Assembly (NCBI RefSeq): GCF_900155865.1 | Contig: NZ_LT707006.1 | Span: 1,137,626 to 1,201,625, forward strand | Direction: 5' to 3' | Length of the DNA stretch: 64,000 nt | Source: Bacteroides bouchesdurhonensis | Lineage (GTDB): Bacteria > Bacteroidota > Bacteroidia > Bacteroidales > Bacteroidaceae | Shown here: piece after piece, positions 35,157 through 42,638 of the stretch | Numbering within the stretch: position 1 is the stretch's first letter | How the letters are laid out: each line of letters opens with the position of its first letter | Translations under genes and position numbers: made by a program | Notes under the pieces: model-generated | What the model was told of the DNA's origin: nothing | The model's input: only the letters and a program-made list of their open reading frames with translations | The model's database searches: none

Positions 35157-36071
35157 ATGCGAGAAGTAAAGTCATTTATTGATTTGATGAAATCCTTTTA
35201 TGATGAAAAATCATGTAGAGAATTTCTTGAAGATATTAAATGGCATGGAGAACCGATTTGCCCACACTGTAATTGTCAAACGAAAGAGCATTATAAGTTA
35301 AAGTCTAATGGAGAATTTAAAGGACTATATAAATGTAAACGATGTAAGAAAAGATTTACGGTTACTATTGGTACAATGTTTGAAGGTAGTCATGTATCAT
35401 TAAAGAAATGGTTCTATGCATTGTATATATTCTTAGCCCATAAGAAAGGAATAAGTAGCATACAATTATCTAAAGATATAGATGTAACACAGAAAACAGC
35501 TTGGTTCATGTTGGAACGGATAAGACATAATTTGAAAGACAAGCTTGTAGTTCAATTTAATGATATGACACAAGTTGATGAAACCTATGTAGGTGGTAAG
35601 AATAAAGGTAGAGTAAAGAATGCACAAGGAAGAAGCCTTAAAGTTAAGACTCCCGTAGTAGGTCTATTATCTAATGGAATGGCATATACAGCCGTTGTTC
35701 CAAATACTGGTGGAAAGGTTTTGAAAACGATAATCAATACTTTAGTCAAGGAAGGTTCTACCGTTATAACAGATGGATGGAAAGGTTATACTGGAATATC
35801 GAAAAATTATATTCATAAAGTAGTTGAACATAGTACTGGTGAATATGTAAAAGACGGATTCCATACCAATAGTATTGAGGGATTTTGGTCACACTTGAAA
35901 CGTGGAATATTAGGAATATATCATAAAGTAAGTCCAAAGCATTTGGATAAATACTGTGATGAATTTGCATTTAGATATAATACGAGAGGACTAACAGATG
36001 TTCAAAGATTTATTTATTTTACGATGTCAGCCTATAAAAGATTAAAGTATCAAAGTTTGATTTACCCATAA
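35157..36071 (+). CDS. IS1595-family transposase
   Basis: DDE-type transposase of the IS1595/ISXO2 group, 304 residues from the ATG at 35157 (preceded by an AAAGAAG-like site); an upstream in-frame TTG at 35106 lacks a ribosome site. The N-terminal zinc ribbon has C35/C38 and C60/C63 (CPHC, CKRC). Catalytic blocks are VDETYVGGKNKG (D141), ITDGWKGYTG (D206) and NSIEGFWSHLKRGILG (N238, E241, K248), then the typical EFAFRYNTR tail. All parts are intact, so the element may be active. IS1595 relatives are known to carry passenger genes, which fits the downstream cargo. Confidence 0.93.
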   Translation: MREVKSFIDLMKSFYDEKSCREFLEDIKWHGEPICPHCNCQTKEHYKLKSNGEFKGLYKCKRCKKRFTVTIGTMFEGSHVSLKKWFYALYIFLAHKKGISSIQLSKDIDVTQKTAWFMLERIRHNLKDKLVVQFNDMTQVDETYVGGKNKGRVKNAQGRSLKVKTPVVGLLSNGMAYTAVVPNTGGKVLKTIINTLVKEGSTVITDGWKGYTGISKNYIHKVVEHSTGEYVKDGFHTNSIEGFWSHLKRGILGIYHKVSPKHLDKYCDEFAFRYNTRGLTDVQRFIYFTMSAYKRLKYQSLIYP

Positions 36072-36430
36072 GAATAGGTAAATTTGAATTGAAAATAGAA
36101 AAAGAGCAGTTCACGAAGTAGCATTTTTGCTAAATAGTTCCTATATTTGCATTGTCCCAAGTGGACAGACATAGTAATTAGGAAGCGTTTAGCTTATTCC
36201 TTGTCAATGAATCTGGACAATTCACCTGCACTGAGGAATATGAAAGAATGCTCCCTTTGGTTTGCATATATAGCACTGATGTGTTGATATACAGCCAAAG
36301 GCGTGAGCTGTTTTCATTTTTCGGTGCAGAGGTAGTCCAGAACCCATTGACGGAATTTGATAACAGTCTTGCGCCTTCCCTATTTTAAAAATGCTTTCTT
36401 TGAGACTGGGGGAGCGCAAAGTGATTGTGT
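36072..36430. other. Spacer between transposase and cargo, with a startless open frame
   Basis: Holds a -7 element (36142-36149) and an open frame at 36182-36388 encoding EAFSLFLVNESGQFT, then EEYERMLPLVCIYSTDVLIY and FFGAEVVQNPLTEFDNSL before a stop. It reads like genuine coding sequence but has no start codon, so it may be a gene relic or a frameshifted 5' end of a cargo gene. Its identity is unknown. Confidence 0.4.
36142..36149 (+). promoter_or_regulatory. -7 element for the transposon cargo
   Basis: TATATTTG, an exact match, in the direction of the cargo genes. Confidence 0.5.
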
Positions 36431-37243
36431 ATGAGAACAGTCTTCTGCAATGATTGTCATTTGTCGGATGATATTCCAAAGTTAGTTGCTGATGAATTGT
36501 TGGGTGCTCAGCAATTAGATATGTTAAAGGCTCGTTATAAGCAAATGAGAAAGTGCTATGACTTCTCGTATGCAGAATGGCAAAAAGAGTTTTCCGATGA
36601 TTTGAAGCCTTTTAATGGATATACAGATACTACCTCTGTTTGTATTCCTATTTTGAATCCATTGTTTAGAAAAGATTTTGCGGATAAAGGTGCAATAGGT
36701 TTAGATTTGCCGACTTGGTTTAATGTTCAAGTCGATAATGCCCGAATTATGCTTATTGCGCAAGACCCGTTACGCGATGCGAAATGGTATGAAGAATGCC
36801 ATGATGCGATGGTGTCAAGTCCATTTGGGATGCATGATGCAACCCATAGGAAAAGTGGAAGTGGTGGCAAAATGGCTGACTTGTTGATTAATGGTTTGAT
36901 TAAGAAAGGGTTTGCAATATATCTGACTGATGCGAATAAGTATTTTGTACATGATAGAGAAATGTCTAAGACTTATGCTGAAAGTAGATTAAAGACATAT
37001 ACTGATATATTGCAAAAAGAATTAGACTTAGTGAGACCAAATCTTTGTGTTTGTTTGGGTAAGAAAGCGAAAGAGGTTTTAGATAAATGTGTGGTAAATG
37101 CCAAATCAATAATGTTGCCACATTTGTCGGGAACTGCACGAGGGGCAATAGTCAAAAGGTTTCCAATATTAGAAGATATTAAAGCAACAGCCGAAAATGT
37201 TGCAAATGTATATGTAGATGAAATTGTTGAATCATTAAAATAG
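36431..37243 (+). CDS. Uracil-DNA-glycosylase-superfamily-like cargo protein
   Basis: 270 residues from the ATG at 36431; a TTG at 36425 also fits, but a TGA precedes it, so the frame opens only here. The layout of the UDG fold is visible: ARIMLIAQDPLRDA corresponds to the GQDPYH-type motif, SPFGMHDATHR follows, IYLTDANKYF is a central strand, NLCVCLGKKAKEVL precedes, and MLPHLSGTAR takes the place of the HPS-type leucine-loop motif. The changed motif residues mean glycosylase activity is not assured. First of three cargo genes inside the IS1595 element, ending 7 bases before the next. Superfamily call moderate. Confidence 0.68.
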   Translation: MRTVFCNDCHLSDDIPKLVADELLGAQQLDMLKARYKQMRKCYDFSYAEWQKEFSDDLKPFNGYTDTTSVCIPILNPLFRKDFADKGAIGLDLPTWFNVQVDNARIMLIAQDPLRDAKWYEECHDAMVSSPFGMHDATHRKSGSGGKMADLLINGLIKKGFAIYLTDANKYFVHDREMSKTYAESRLKTYTDILQKELDLVRPNLCVCLGKKAKEVLDKCVVNAKSIMLPHLSGTARGAIVKRFPILEDIKATAENVANVYVDEIVESLK

Positions 37244-37250
37244 TAGAATT

Positions 37251-37523
37251 ATGGGTTGTATAACATTCGTATTATTAGTATTGAATATCGTTGCATTAGT
37301 TGCAATAGATATTATGTTTTGGGCTGAAAGTGCAGCTTCGGGACTTGCTGGAGTATTTGGTATTATAGCATTCTTTATAGGATATGCTTTGAGTGTGGAA
37401 GTAACGATTGCTCCAAGAGATTTTTGGGTAAATTCTGCATTTGGTATCTTTATAAAGAAACTTGGTGTAGCCAATATGACAGCTTTCGCAGTGTGGTTTA
37501 TCGGAAATTTGATAATTGGGTAG
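37251..37523 (+). CDS. Small membrane protein in transposon cargo, 90 aa
   Basis: Not recognised. Three hydrophobic segments are visible: residues about 5-23 (FVLLVLNIVALVAIDIMF), 28-48 (SGLAGVFGIIAFFIGYAL) and 75-89 (AFAVWFIGNLII), with a short polar loop (APRDFWVNS) between the second and third. No signal peptide cleavage is expected. It sits 7 bases after the UDG-like gene and 20 before the next, so it is clearly part of one cargo operon. Membrane partner or effector roles are possible but unproven. Confidence 0.65.
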   Translation: MGCITFVLLVLNIVALVAIDIMFWAESAASGLAGVFGIIAFFIGYALSVEVTIAPRDFWVNSAFGIFIKKLGVANMTAFAVWFIGNLIIG

Positions 37524-37543
37524 AAACATTAAAATGAGAAGAT

Positions 37544-38320
37544 ATGAGCAATAATGAAAATTCAGTTATAGAGTATCTGAAAGCAAACAATGAAGCATTG
37601 TTTGATAAAATCGTGAATGCTTTGCGTAAAGGAAAGCAAGTTAATTTTACGGATATTAATCAAAGTGATATTATCATTTTGAGTCCACAGAAAGCATTTG
37701 AATATGCGGGAGAAGAAGGCGATAAGTATTTTAAAGTTTGGATGGTGGGGAGTACTATTGCTTGGTGTACTTGGGCTAATTCAATGGTTGATAGCGATTT
37801 CCGTTGGAATGCTAAGGCGAGAAATGAAAACAAAAGAGATAATAAGGACATTTTGGGTAATGAACCTTATGTTTCTGCTTATTTGAAGTCTAATTCTGCC
37901 ATTGAACAATGTTCAGTAGTTTATATGTTCCCATTTGAAGCCTTTTCCAAGAAGAAAGTAGAAGTTGTGAAGAAGGCGGAAGAAAAAGAAAGTAAAACAG
38001 AAAAGGTCGTTAAAAAGACGACAAGTGAACCAAATAGTGAAAAGGTTGAAGAGATTATTGATAGTCTTTCGATATATACCCAATTTATTGAAGAAGGCTT
38101 TGCACCTAGTATTCCAATACCAGGAATAAGTAGTTTGGTAAAAATTTGTAATAAACATGAGCTTCTTAGTAATCGTGCGAATTTTGACACAGAATTAATG
38201 CGTTTGAAATGTTTGGATGAGCATAATAAGATGATACCGTATTTCGAGAAGAAAGCCCAAGAATGGGATGAGAAGAAAGCTGGAGTGTTTGAAAAGATAG
38301 CGAAAGCGTTGAAGAAATAA
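37544..38320 (+). CDS. Unknown cargo protein, 258 aa
   Basis: Not recognised. Soluble, no signal peptide. Residues 1-125 look like a compact alpha/beta domain (SDIIILSPQKAFEYAG, DKYFKVWMVGSTIAWCTW). A highly charged Lys/Glu linker (about 133-162) separates it from a helical C-terminal part (VEEIIDSLSIYTQFIEEGF, ending AGVFEKIAKALKK). Third and last gene of the cargo operon; the inner inverted repeat starts 25 bases after its stop. Base composition is A-rich compared with flanking core genes, which fits transfer. Confidence 0.65.
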   Translation: MSNNENSVIEYLKANNEALFDKIVNALRKGKQVNFTDINQSDIIILSPQKAFEYAGEEGDKYFKVWMVGSTIAWCTWANSMVDSDFRWNAKARNENKRDNKDILGNEPYVSAYLKSNSAIEQCSVVYMFPFEAFSKKKVEVVKKAEEKESKTEKVVKKTTSEPNSEKVEEIIDSLSIYTQFIEEGFAPSIPIPGISSLVKICNKHELLSNRANFDTELMRLKCLDEHNKMIPYFEKKAQEWDEKKAGVFEKIAKALKK

Positions 38321-38344
38321 AGTGTTAGAAGTTGTTATTATACT

Positions 38345-38370
38345 TGAGTATAATTATCATATACATATAT
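38345..38370 (-). repeat. Inner 26-bp inverted repeat, right copy
   Basis: Complement of 34989-35014 at 25 of 26 positions. Together they enclose the transposase and cargo (about 3.4 kb) and could be ends of a nested element or internal transposase-binding sites. No target duplication flanks them. Confidence 0.6.
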
Positions 38371-38619
38371 AACAAAAATAAATGGAACAACTCAAGATAT
38401 TTGGTTCTGCCCAAATACCCGAAGAATCACGTTGCAATATTATCGAGCCGAAGTTAATAGGTTGCGCCGTTCACTCAGGGCTGTACGATATGCTAAAAGA
38501 AAATTCTTCGTTTCTTGGTTGTTCCTTTATTTTGCAAATATAGTGAAATAGTTAATAATAAGTAAAAGAAAGCGCGTTTTTAACATTTGAAAAAGTTTTC
38601 CTAATTTGAAAAGATAATA
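38371..38619. other. Right arm of the transposon, possible gene relics
   Basis: Two frames are open here on the plus strand: one from the ATG at 38382 (53 codons, MEQLKIFGSAQ) and another without start reading QDIWFCPNTRRITLQYYRAE and on through a very basic stretch. A minus-strand -7 element (CAAATATA on plus, 38535-38542) points leftwards. I cannot decide which, if any, is a gene; the inner repeat may have cut an older gene. Confidence 0.3.
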
Positions 38620-38660
38620 AAGCCGCACCTAAGTTTGAATTTGGGTGCGGCTTTTATTTT
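38620..38660 (+). terminator. Terminator at the right inside edge of the transposon
   Basis: AAGCCGCACC (38620-38629) pairs with GGGTGCGGCTT (38643-38653) and is followed by TTATTTTT. It can act in both directions, as A-rich sequence precedes it. Confidence 0.75.
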
Positions 38661-38693
38661 TGTGTGATTGGTGCATTAAAGTATATAATTGGG

Positions 38694-38701
38694 TTGGTTT
38701 A
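38694..38701 (+). repeat. Target-site duplication, right copy
   Basis: TTGGTTTA, identical to 34367-34374. Confidence 0.9.
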
Positions 38702-39338
38702 TTGTGCGCAACTTCGCCGAATGGAACCAAAAAGCATCAGAGCAGCTGTAGACTTTGCGAAAGAAAAGTGTGGTATCATGCACTTTAGTAAACGTCTTAT
38801 TAGTAATTTGTCCGGAGGATATCAACAGCGTGTGGGCATAGCTCAGGCAATTGTACACAATCCGTTGTTTGTCGTATTGGATGAACCGACTAACGGACTT
38901 GACCCGAATCAGATAGTAGAAATCCGCAATTTGATTAAGGAAATTGCTGTTGACCGTGCAGTCATGTTGTCTACTCATATTCTTTCTGAAGTACAAGCTT
39001 CATGTGACGAGATTAAAATGATTGAACATGGAAATGTGGTGTTTTCAGGTACGATTCGTGATTTCAATAATTACATGGCCCCTAGTACTTTTGTTGCTAT
39101 TCTTGAGAATCCTCCTTTGGTTGCTGAATTAGAGAAAATCGAAGGTATTCTCAAAGTAGAGAAACTGACAACAACTCGTTTCCGTTTCCATTTTGACGGA
39201 AACGATCATTCCATGACCAAACGTATCACAGAGATGGCTGTGGATAAAGGATGGCGTCCCAGTGAAATAATTCTTGAACGGGATTCTCTGGATACAGTTT
39301 TTGCACAACTGTCTGGAAAGGGAATCAAAATTGATTAA
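38702..39338 (+). pseudogene. ABC transporter ATPase, 3' part, cut by transposon
   Basis: Rest of the ATPase begun at 34073. It starts mid-codon (the T completing Tyr101) and continues CAQLRRMEPKSIRA, then the signature NLSGGYQQRVGIAQA, Walker B FVVLDEPTNGLDP and an H-loop STHI. The C-terminal domain matches the paralogue at 41688. Without the first 100 residues it lacks Walker A and cannot bind ATP normally. An internal ATG at 38724 might allow a fragment to be made. The permease gene starts 21 bases later. Confidence 0.93.
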
Positions 39339-39359
39339 TCATATAATTCAAACATTTAC

Positions 39360-41654
39360 ATGAAAACTACATATCGAGTAGCTATTGCCGAATTACGTTC
39401 GTTGTTTTGCTCTCCGGTGGCATGGCTCATTTTAGTTATTTTTGCTGTACAGGTAGGTGTGGCATTTGGAAATGCCTTTGACCGTCAGGTATTAGGGCAA
39501 GCATTGGGAACTGGACTTTGGGATGTGACGGCAAACATCTTTACCGGTTGGTTAGGTATTTTCCCCGGATTCCTGCGTAATCTCTATTTGTATATTCCTT
39601 TATTGACTATGGGATTAATGAGTCGCGAATATAGCAGTGGTTCTATCAAACTGCTTTTCTCCTCTCCGGTCACAGATAGTCAAATCATATTTGGAAAGTA
39701 TGTATCTGTACTTATTTATAACCTGGTGCTGATCCTTCCATTATTGCTGATCGCTCTTTTTTGTAGTATCTTTATTAAAGAAGCTGATCTCGGATTGCTG
39801 TTAACAGGAATTTTAGGAATTTACTTGTTGATTTGTGCCTATGGTGCAATTGGCTTGTTTATGTCTAGTATCACTTCTTATCAGGTAGTTGCAGCAATGG
39901 GTACACTGGCTGTATTGGCTGCATTGAATTATATTGGAGATGTAGGACAGAATTATGCTTTTGTACGTGATATAACCTATTGGCTTTCTATTTCCGGACG
40001 TGCTGACCAATTTATCAGTGGAATGATTTGTAGTGAAGATCTGCTTTATTTCTTCCTGATTATAGGATTGTTCTTGACTCTTTCCATCTTAAAACTTCGT
40101 GCTGGACGTAGTAAAGTATCTCCCGCTAAAACTTGGGGAACTTACAGTGCTGTAGTTGTGGTTGCTTTGTTGATTGGTTATGTTTCGACTTTGCCTTCGA
40201 TGAAGTTATATTATGATGCAACCGCTACCGAACGCAATACATTAACGCAAGTGAGCCGGGACATTATGGAGAAAATGGATGGACCGCTGAAGATTACCAG
40301 TTATGTCAATTTGTTGGATGATAATTATGGGATTGGTTTACCGAGTCAATTGAAATATGACCGCGAAAGGTTTGAACGGTATATTCGTTTCAAACCGGAT
40401 TTGGAGATGGATTACGTTTATTACTATGATGAAGCTAATTCACAATTGGATTTCCGTTTGAAAGATTGTAATACGATTGAAGAGAGAGCGGAGAAAATGT
40501 CAAATATCCTCGATTTGGACCTTAAGATGTTCCTTACACCGGACGAAATTAAAGAGAGAATCGATTTATCCGCAGAAGGTAACCGTTTCATACGTGTAGT
40601 GGAACGTGGTAATGGTCAGAGAAGTATCTTACGTTTATTTGATGATAACGAGAAACATCCGTCAGAAACAGAAATCTCTGCTGCTTTTAAACGTTTTATC
40701 GTGAAATCACCGAAGGTTGTTTTCCTTGAAGGTCACGATATGCGTGATATCTATAAAGTGGGGGACCGTGATTATAATCGTGTTGCGGAACGTCAGACTT
40801 TCCGTCATTCATTACTTACGCAAGGTTTCGATGTCGAAACTTTGAATTTGGCAGAAAAAGATATGCCGGAAGATGTGGATATCGTTGTGATTAGTGATGT
40901 GAAGACTCCATTTGATGAAGTTGAGCAGGAACGTTTGCGTAAGTATGTAGATCGAGGAGGTAATCTTTTTATTCTAGGAGATGCCCGTCGACAGGATATA
41001 ATGAATCCGCTTTTAGAGCAGTTTGGAGTGACTTGTATGCCTGGAACATTGGTTGAAATCAAAGAAAATGATTCACCGTCCTTAATTATTGGTCGGATTA
41101 CTAAAGATGCGGCCGAACATTTCAAACCCTATGCTCGTCCTTATGAATTTGGTTATACAGTGACAATGCCGGATGCAGTCGGTTTGTCCTTCGATCCTTC
41201 CAAAGGTTTTAGTGCCATTCCGGTTATTGTAACCGATTCATTGTCTTGGAATGAATTGCAAACAACCGATTTCTTGGATGGTACTCCTGAATATAATCCG
41301 GAAACGGGTGAAAAGCAGGGAGTGATGCCTGCCGTGCTTGCTTTAAGTCGTAAGGTAGGCGATAAAGAACAGCGTATTGTTGTTTCGGGGGATGCAGATT
41401 GTATAAGTGATGGTGAAATGAGTAAAAGTCGTAATGGATATTCATCTACTAATTTTACAATTGTAACCGGAACTTTCAGATGGCTTTCTTATGATGAATA
41501 TCCACTGGATACGGAACGCCCTCGTCCGTTGGATGATGAGGTGTATGTCGGTCGTGATGCACGTAAGTTGGTAAGATACGGGTGGTATGGTGTAATGCCG
41601 ATTATATTGGCTGCCATCGGCATTACTATTTTGGTCCGCAGAAAGAGAAGATAA
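39360..41654 (+). CDS. ABC-2 permease fused to GldG-type domain, copy 1
   Basis: 764-residue membrane protein. Residues 1-240 form an ABC-2 permease with six membrane helices (LFCSPVAWLILVIFAVQVGVA, YSSGSIKLLFSSPVTDSQIIFGKY, CAYGAIGLFMSS). After a linking helix (about 255-275) a GldG-like extracytoplasmic domain follows (about 285-735: DATATERNTLTQVSRDIM, then KVVFLEGHDMRDIYK), ending in a last membrane helix MPIILAAIGITILV and a basic tail. GldF/GldG proteins work with an ATPase in gliding bacteria; non-gliding Bacteroides keep related systems of unknown cargo. Its own ATPase gene is disrupted, so it may depend on the ATPase at 41688. Confidence 0.88.
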   Translation: MKTTYRVAIAELRSLFCSPVAWLILVIFAVQVGVAFGNAFDRQVLGQALGTGLWDVTANIFTGWLGIFPGFLRNLYLYIPLLTMGLMSREYSSGSIKLLFSSPVTDSQIIFGKYVSVLIYNLVLILPLLLIALFCSIFIKEADLGLLLTGILGIYLLICAYGAIGLFMSSITSYQVVAAMGTLAVLAALNYIGDVGQNYAFVRDITYWLSISGRADQFISGMICSEDLLYFFLIIGLFLTLSILKLRAGRSKVSPAKTWGTYSAVVVVALLIGYVSTLPSMKLYYDATATERNTLTQVSRDIMEKMDGPLKITSYVNLLDDNYGIGLPSQLKYDRERFERYIRFKPDLEMDYVYYYDEANSQLDFRLKDCNTIEERAEKMSNILDLDLKMFLTPDEIKERIDLSAEGNRFIRVVERGNGQRSILRLFDDNEKHPSETEISAAFKRFIVKSPKVVFLEGHDMRDIYKVGDRDYNRVAERQTFRHSLLTQGFDVETLNLAEKDMPEDVDIVVISDVKTPFDEVEQERLRKYVDRGGNLFILGDARRQDIMNPLLEQFGVTCMPGTLVEIKENDSPSLIIGRITKDAAEHFKPYARPYEFGYTVTMPDAVGLSFDPSKGFSAIPVIVTDSLSWNELQTTDFLDGTPEYNPETGEKQGVMPAVLALSRKVGDKEQRIVVSGDADCISDGEMSKSRNGYSSTNFTIVTGTFRWLSYDEYPLDTERPRPLDDEVYVGRDARKLVRYGWYGVMPIILAAIGITILVRRKRR

Positions 41655-41687
41655 TAGAATGTGTATCCTATAAAATACGAATGTATC

Positions 41688-42611
41688 ATGGAAGAAGTAA
41701 TTGTTAAAGTAGAGCACTTGTCTCATCGTTACAGTGTAGACTGGGCGATTCGCGATATAAATTTTGAAGTAAAAAGTAAGGGAGTTTTCGGCTTGTTGGG
41801 TTCTAATGGTGCCGGAAAGTCTACTACGATGAATATCATATGTGGTGTTTTGAACCAAACAGAAGGAAATGTTTGGATCAATAACATCAGTTTGCGTGAG
41901 AATCCGGTAGAAGCGAAGAAGTTCATTGGGTTCTTGCCACAGCGTCCTCCTTTGTATGCTGATATGACAGTGGAGGAATATCTGACGTATTGTGCCAACT
42001 TGCATTTGATGCAACCGGAGGAGATCGGAAAAGCAGTGGAACGTGCAATGGATCGTTGTGGAGTAACCCATTTCCGTTCCCGTTTGCTGCGTAACCTGTC
42101 AGGAGGTTATCAACAGCGTATTGGCATTGCACAAGCTATTGTCCACCGTCCTAAGTTTGTGGTATTGGATGAACCTACTAATGGTTTGGACCCGAATCAG
42201 ATTGTCGAAATTCGTAATTTGATTAAAGAACTCGCCACTGACCATGCCGTAATGCTTTCTACGCATATCCTTCCTGAAGTTCAGGCAACCTGCGATGAAA
42301 TTCGCATGATTGAACAAGGTAAGGTCGTTTTCTCGGGAACCATTGATGACTTTGATAACTATGTAGCTCCAACTTCTTTTGTAGTAACTTTGCGGAATGC
42401 TCCAGCTATGGATGTTTTGAGCAAAATGGAAGGAATTACCGCTGTAGATAATTTGGGCGATTGCCATTATCGTTTCCATTTTGCAGATCCAAAGGATATT
42501 ACTGAGAAAATGATCGCTACTAGTGTCGCTAAAGGTTGGCAGTTAGAAGAGATTCAGTTAGAACGTCTTTCATTGGATGAGATTTTTGCTCGTCTTTCAG
42601 GAAAGAGGTAA
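41688..42611 (+). CDS. ABC transporter ATP-binding protein, copy 2
   Basis: GldA/CcmA-type ATPase, 307 residues from the ATG at 41688; the GTG at 41661 adds nine unlikely codons. It has Walker A GLLGSNGAGKSTTMN, Q-loop GFLPQRPP, signature NLSGGYQQRIGIAQA, Walker B FVVLDEPTNGLDP, H-loop STHI and a C-terminal extension of about 90 residues. It is highly similar to the disrupted ATPase (34073 plus 38702), showing a tandem duplication of the ATPase-permease unit. It is now the only intact ATPase of the operon. Confidence 0.94.
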   Translation: MEEVIVKVEHLSHRYSVDWAIRDINFEVKSKGVFGLLGSNGAGKSTTMNIICGVLNQTEGNVWINNISLRENPVEAKKFIGFLPQRPPLYADMTVEEYLTYCANLHLMQPEEIGKAVERAMDRCGVTHFRSRLLRNLSGGYQQRIGIAQAIVHRPKFVVLDEPTNGLDPNQIVEIRNLIKELATDHAVMLSTHILPEVQATCDEIRMIEQGKVVFSGTIDDFDNYVAPTSFVVTLRNAPAMDVLSKMEGITAVDNLGDCHYRFHFADPKDITEKMIATSVAKGWQLEEIQLERLSLDEIFARLSGKR

Positions 42612-42638
42612 TCATAAACTTTGAAAATAGAAATAAGT

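Larger units (their letters stand above)
34375..38693 (+). mobile_element. 4,319-bp IS1595-type transposon with cargo
   Basis: Bounded by perfect terminal repeats CCCAATTATATACTTTAATG (34375-34394) and its complement (38674-38693), with the 8-bp duplication TTGGTTTA outside. Inside are an IS1595 transposase, a three-gene cargo, a 51-codon ORF between 13-bp inverted repeats, a second 26-bp inverted repeat pair (34989-35014 and 38345-38370) and terminators near both ends. The perfect terminal repeats and target copies suggest recent insertion. The inner repeat pair leaves open whether this is one element or a smaller one nested in another. Confidence 0.85.
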
